64,000 bases of DNA from Pachypanchax playfairii. Lineage: Eukaryota; Chordata; Actinopteri; Cyprinodontiformes; Aplocheilidae. The position numbers were made by a program, and so were the translations under genes. Location of the stretch: assembly GCA_006937955.1 (NCBI GenBank), contig SSNP01000008.1, positions 4,696,796 through 4,760,795 of the forward strand, written 5' to 3'. Of the stretch, positions 58,840 through 64,000 are shown piece by piece (position 1 is the stretch's first letter; the number at the start of each line of letters is the position of its first letter). The notes under the pieces were generated by a model. The model was not told the DNA's origin and did no database searches. It saw nothing but the letters and a program-made list of their open reading frames with translations.

Positions 58840-60480
58840 AATCAGAAAACAATCCTGCCCAGGAGCACATCGCCAGTGGTGGTCTCATCATGGTCTGGGA
58901 CTGTCTGGCTGCCACTGAAAATTAATGATGAGTCAAAATCAATGTAATACAGAAACTGAAGAGAAATAGGATTTAATAAAAATTTAATAATTTATCACCA
59001 CTTACTGTTGAAACTTTGAAAAAACTGGCTGTTCAAATTGACAAACCAACTATTTAAAAATAAAAATCTGAATTTTGGATAATTAAACCTGCTGTAAAGT
59101 ATGTAGTTTAAAGTCAAATATGTGAATATACCATTTTTGTGGTTTTCTTCTTTTACTGCCTTTTGACATTCTTGTTTTTCCATGTGCATCAGCATCATCA
59201 TTCCAAATAAAACTATGCAAATAAATTACTAAAATTCTAAATGTAATAGAGAATTTTTACACTTTAGGATAAAATTAGCTAACCGCATCAGTATCAATTG
59301 CTACTGAGCTTTCAGGAGAACAGAACAGGTGGAGTGGTTCCCCCATTGCTAAATAATCTCTCCAATTAGGCAATTAAAATCTGAGGTAGAATCAAGTTAT
59401 AGATACCCCATGAATGAACCCCCACACTAATCACAAATCAATAAAGACACATTTGACTGTTGTTCTTTGATTAACCTGTTGCTGTTAAACTGCTCACACT
59501 GATTTTATAGCTTTAATTGACTGTAAAGCAATAAAATGTAATTTGCTGCTGGTTTGTCAGATTTGGATTCATTAGTAAATACTATGAGTCACTGATTCAG
59601 ATCATAAAATGGTTATAAAACTTGATAAGAAGGATTAGAGTAAACACCACACACCTGAACAGGTGTGTCAGTCTGTGGACTTGAGTCATTTTTACAATCC
59701 CTGTAAACTCTGCATGAACTAGACTCTTTATTTACTCTGTAACCTTTAGATTATATTCATTCTGTTACACATTGTCTTCAGTGTGTCTTCAGTGTTTTGT
59801 TTGTCATCAACATCTCCACAACTCAAATTTGACTTTATGGGTCTTCATATAAGAAATAAGTCAGGTTTCTCACCCAGGAAATTACTGAAATGTCGAGCTG
59901 AATTTATCCCCAGTGGATGTTTTATTATAAACACATTTGACCCGGTGAAACTTTTTACGGCACTGGAATAAAACAAATACAGACTTTAGTTTAAAGTTTA
60001 TTTAGGAGGAAGATCTCTGATGTCTTTGGAGTCGTTTGTTTGTTGCTCCTTTAGAGAGGAATCTTTTGTTTATTACTTCTGAGGCTTCTGAGATTGGACT
60101 CTACACCATCTGACAGAATTGTTTATTTTTGTGACAACCACTAATTTACATTCACACTGATGCCTGTTCTTATATATCCACTCTAATCTTCATCTATTTG
60201 ATTTCTAAATTGTTTGAGCGTCTCCTCAAAATGCTGAACAGTGATCATTTTTAGAATGTGAATTGATGATTTTTGTTTGTTTTGCTGGGATTCTGGAGTT
60301 TATTAGGTCTTGATCATTCATATGGTTAAATGTCTGACAACATCTGACTTGCAGAAAGTGCAATAATTTGAGAAAAAATTACAAAGAGCAAATTATGGAA
60401 ATGTTGATTTATTTTCATAAACTGTACCAACATGGATACAAATATCACAAACTGAAGGTTGTAATGGAAGAAAATGAAGG
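58840..60480. other. Non-coding stretch
   Basis: AT-rich with no gene or recognised repeat. A small patch at 59330-59420 (CTCCAATTAGGCAATTAAAA) has paired-type homeodomain cores. Confidence 0.55.
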
Positions 60481-60529
60481 CTGAAAGTGTTAAATATGAA
60501 ACTCTTCTTTGTTATTGTCCCAAAGAGTT

Positions 60530-60860
60530 CAGGATTAGGAATGTCATGCAGAGACAAGAATCACTTCCTTCCATGTCTGACCCCTCTGGGCCCTGCAGAG
60601 TGATGGCAGTCATCATCACTCCACGTTCTCTGACCTCCATCCTGCCAACTCCAGCCAGGAGCATCTGCAGGACATCGTGTAGCCATGCTGGACTCAGTCA
60701 AAGCTGGCTTGGTAGGAGCAGATTGCTGCCTAATTGTGCTTTTCAGAGCTGATGGAAGCTGGGGGTTACAACAGGGCTGCATGCGGTCTGGGGGCACAGC
60801 AGTGGACGCATCACTGAAGGAATCCAACCTTGCAGGGCCTCATTGATCAACTGAAGCAAA
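60530..60860. promoter_or_regulatory. Candidate regulatory block 14
   Basis: GC-balanced island with CTGCCTAATTGTGCTTTTCA and CCTCATTGATCAACTGAAGC. Open frames on both strands cover the same stretch, which argues against any being real. Confidence 0.35.
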
Positions 60861-61019
60861 GGTCACCACAGTTATGCATCTGCTGACTGAATGATGGCCA
60901 CCAGAGTAGCAGCATGAGGGGTCGTATCACTCACTTTCTTGTGGTCAACTTTTTTGGCCTTTGATTATTTCTAGCATGTAAACACCCACCCATATATCTC
61001 ATTTCTAAGTTGCTTGATT

Positions 61020-61530
61020 CTCTTCATTTTCTTCCCCCATTATGCATCCTGAGACTGGATGATCCATCTCTCCCCTTCTGTCTCTGACTGTTTCTTACCC
61101 TCCAGCTCTCCACCAGCCAATCCCTGCTATTTTCACCCCACACACATCCGTCGCTGCACTTATCCAACCAAAGACGGCTGCTGGCTCGACAGCTAAACAG
61201 ATTATCCAACAACAGAGCACCTCTCCTTCTCCCTTGCTTCCTCTGCTTCTCTCCATGCACTCCTCGAGCTGTGGGTCCTCAGAGGCGGAGGGGCCCAGGC
61301 TCTCCACTAGCCAGGCTCTTTATTGAGGCGTCTATGGAGCTTTATGCTACCAGCGCTCGGCCTTGCCCCCGCCGTCATCAATCATCCTCGGCTCCAGGGC
61401 TGCTAGCACTACCAAGACAGGCAGCCAATCACAGCCTTCCAGGAAGCTCTATAGGAGAGGGAGAGAGAAGCACAGCAGAGGGGGAAAGGATCAGTTTGTG
61501 TCTGTTGCTACCAGTCTGATTTGACTGACA
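61020..61530. promoter_or_regulatory. Candidate regulatory block 15
   Basis: Moderately GC-rich island with CTTTATTGAGGCGTCTATGG, CCGTCATCAATCATCCTCGG and GGCAGCCAATCACAGCCTTC. A CCAAT-type core is present but no gene follows that would make it a promoter. Confidence 0.38.
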
Positions 61531-62270
61531 TCTTCTGAACCTTGAGTGCATGACAACACTAGAATATTAGCCTGTGTGGTATTTGATTTGGTTGTGAATT
61601 GCAAGTTTGAGTCTTGACAGCACATACAAATTTAATTCAGTTCCATTTTACTCAGAAACTGGTATAAAAAGACATGTTATAAAAACATATAAATAAGAAT
61701 AAACTGCACTGAAAATGTATAGCCAAAAAGCAGATTGGTAAAAATGAAATCATTTAAAACATATGCTTATTATGAAGTAAATAAATACTAATGTGATCTG
61801 TAGTTCTTTTATTTGTCTTCCTTTGTCTTAGCAGGAATGAATACTGTGACTGTGGAGCTTCTCTCTGTGTGTGAACTGTGAAAAGAATATATTTATAACA
61901 GTGTTAGTGTTGTAATTGCAGTTGGCAGCATTGGCAGCAATATCAAAGCCTCTTATGACTGATCTATATTAATCTTGTAGTGTTTGCGTTTAAGCAGCTG
62001 CCGTATAAAAATTCTGCAAACCAATAAATCCTTGAAAGAATCGCACAGATAAATCGGTCATTAATGAGAGCCAAAGCCACAGGAGCTTCCATAAAAGTTT
62101 AGGTTTATTTCAAGAAAAACTGCCCAGAAAGAGGGCAGAAACTATACGTTTGTGGGCTGTATTTCTTTTTCATCAATCCTCAGCAGTATACGTTGCATTT
62201 CTACTCAAGTCTTAACTTTTTTAATAACGATTTTTTTTCTCTCTCTCTTATCTCGCTTTGTTTTTTTCAC
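61530..62270. other. Non-coding stretch
   Basis: AT-rich sequence without gene, RNA or recognised repeat. Confidence 0.6.
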
Positions 62271-62510
62271 TCTCTTTTTGGCCCCCGTCTCTGTCTCTCT
62301 GCAGCCCTGAGCTCCCATCCTGCTCCAGGAGGAATAGGCGGAATCTGATTACAGACCTATTTTACAGCAGACGCCAGGGCGCAATAAAAGGAGAGAGAGC
62401 ACGGAAACGGGACTCGGCCCATCAATTAGATCTCTATTAGCAGCCAATGCAGACCTCACCTCAGGAAACGCCGGGGCCCTGAAATTAAACAATTCTTCAA
62501 GGCCGACAAG
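62270..62510. promoter_or_regulatory. Candidate regulatory block 16
   Basis: Island with GGCGCAATAAAAGGAGAGAG, GCCCATCAATTAGATCTCTA and CCCTGAAATTAAACAATTCT. No coding signal. Confidence 0.38.
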
Positions 62511-62829
62511 CCAGTCAGTTCTGTTATATCTTTTAGAAAAGGGGTGGAAGGCGTCTTACAATAATAACATAAACACTGTGATGAAATATTTTAGTGATAA
62601 AAAAGAAACATGAAGACTTAAATTCAAAATAAGGTTACTCACAAGACCTCAAACCCTTTAAATAACGCAACATTTATGTTGTGTTGAACATTTGGTTAGA
62701 AATATCAGAATGTATCAGAACATTAAATGTCTCAGAGTCAAATAATTACAGTAAATCTGCCTGAAACTAATCATAAACCATCCGGGGACTTTTTCTTGTT
62801 TCCTCCTCCTTTCTGTTCCATTAATCTCC

Positions 62830-63260
62830 TACTGTTGACCTGCTGACCCTAGGCGGGACAAAATGTCAATATTGGATAATTAGCATTAAAGCTATTTAGA
62901 GAAAACACCTTCAGAGGCGTGTGCATGGACATTAAATCATTATTGCTTTTTAGGAAAATGAAACGTTCAACCTTAGCGAGGCTGCTCCAACAGGGATGCA
63001 GCGAGATGCGGGATAATTGGGTTTTAGTGGCTGGCATGTGGGATTTCCATGTTAATAGGGGTTTATGGGAGGGGAAGAGGCGCAGGGATGCCGGGGCAGC
63101 CTCCTGTGCTACAGGGTTTGGGTCTTGTATGTTTATGGGTCCTAATCGGGTTTATTACTGCCAGTAACCTGGTCAGAAAGACCAATTTACAGGGACGACG
63201 TGCCACATGCCTGCCACATCATCCCAGTCTGTCACTCGAAGTTTTGAATTAAAGAGTTGA
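62830..63260. promoter_or_regulatory. Candidate regulatory block 17
   Basis: Dense block with GTCAATATTGGATAATTAGC, GACATTAAATCATTATTGCT and GCGGGATAATTGGGTTTTAG. Several overlapping short frames, none coding-like. One of the better enhancer candidates at the right edge. Confidence 0.45.
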
Positions 63261-63339
63261 GGAGAAACAATGAAGAATGTTTTGTTTTGGTGTTTATAAC
63301 TTACAGGAAGTGGTAATCAATCTTCTAATGGAAGCAGCA

Positions 63340-64000
63340 GAGTTTATTTCCATGGCGTTTTGAGACGGTATACGCTCGTGACGCATGTTTCTTTGGGAAA
63401 ATGCAGCAGCTTCCTGTCTGGTATGATCTGAAGCAAGACAACAAGTCCTCTTCTAACAGTCTTCGTCTGTTTCTCAGAACCGTGGCACGTATTTCTCCAT
63501 TGGTTCAATCAAAGGATGGCCATTTATCATTGAGAAGGACAGCTTCGTATTTTCTACCTTGCCCGTTCGGCTCCAGGACCAAATTCAGCATTTTTATGGA
63601 AAACTGCAGTCATTTTGATTGATGAAATCTAAAGTTGTCCAAAACAATCCACGAGATCCCCGACTGTGGCGCACCGGCGGGGTGCTCCAGTGTTGTCATT
63701 GTTCAGCAGAAAGAAAAGAGCGCGTCCGGAGAACACAAGGGAAAAATCACGATTTTCAATTCAAAGGGCCCAGAAAAGCACCGTTTCTTTACAGGCAGTG
63801 GGAAAGTTGAAGAAAACCTTTTTCACTTGCAGACGACAACAATTCTTTCTTGGCTTTTTCCTCTTGATGCATTCAGCTATGAAGGCATGCTCTAATAAAA
63901 ACAGGCCCGAATAAAGAATTGATTATTTTACCGTGAGGGCTGATGTTATTTGTGTCTGAGCCAGTTGAATGACTGGTGCAACAAACCCTTCTGAATTTAT
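63340..64000. promoter_or_regulatory. Candidate regulatory block 18 (cut by right edge)
   Basis: Complex sequence to the window end, with GTATACGCTCGTGACGCATG and CAATTCAAAGGGCCCAGAAA. Open frames in three overlapping registers (63619-63914) lack domains or junctions. An exon of an unseen gene cannot be fully excluded at the edge. Confidence 0.3.

Noticed and set aside
38300..64000. A second protein gene or an unknown multi-gene system in the desert
   Set aside because: I looked on both strands for exons with GT/AG ends, domains or conserved blocks and found none. The open frames are short and overlapping, with no consistent codon character.

Overview
The window is nuclear DNA of a bony fish, most likely a percomorph teleost. 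The evidence is vertebrate exon/intron structure with GT/AG junctions, an AT-rich background, interspersed repeats of teleost type, and two recognisable genes, limch1 and phox2b, which are also neighbours on human chromosome 4p. The species cannot be told.

Region 1 (1-32567, plus strand, open at the left edge) is the 3' part of limch1, the LIM and calponin-homology domains protein. I placed 26 coding exons that join in one reading frame of 1254 codons plus a stop. They run from the C-terminal half of the CH domain (first exon 1121-1227), through a Ser/Pro-rich central part and a charged helical segment, to a complete LIM domain and the C-terminal end AGQPTTL. The upstream CH exons and the promoter lie outside the window. 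Two exons, 16852-17112 and 19154-19480, are long, phase 2/2 and a multiple of three, so they look like cassette exons.

Region 2 (32568 to about 34820) is the limch1 3' UTR and the short space between the two tail-to-tail genes.

Region 3 (about 34826-38300, minus strand) is the whole of phox2b, the paired-like homeobox regulator of autonomic and hindbrain neurons. It has three coding exons (241, 188 and 429 bp; 285 aa), a likely 3' UTR of about 1.4 kb and a TATA-like box. The 9-Ala tract after the homeodomain is present; the second, long Ala tract of the human protein is absent.

Region 4 (38300-64000) holds no protein gene that I can support. It alternates AT-rich filler and repeats with complex, GC-balanced islands rich in homeodomain-type ATTA/TAAT cores. 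Their most natural reading is a regulatory desert upstream of phox2b; conservation is predicted here, not shown.

I found no CRISPR array, rRNA, intact tRNA, or new enzyme or defence system. The more interesting points are the two candidate limch1 cassette exons, the reduced alanine content of phox2b, the candidate enhancers, two CTCF-like sites in limch1 introns, and a 540-bp MITE with intact ends.
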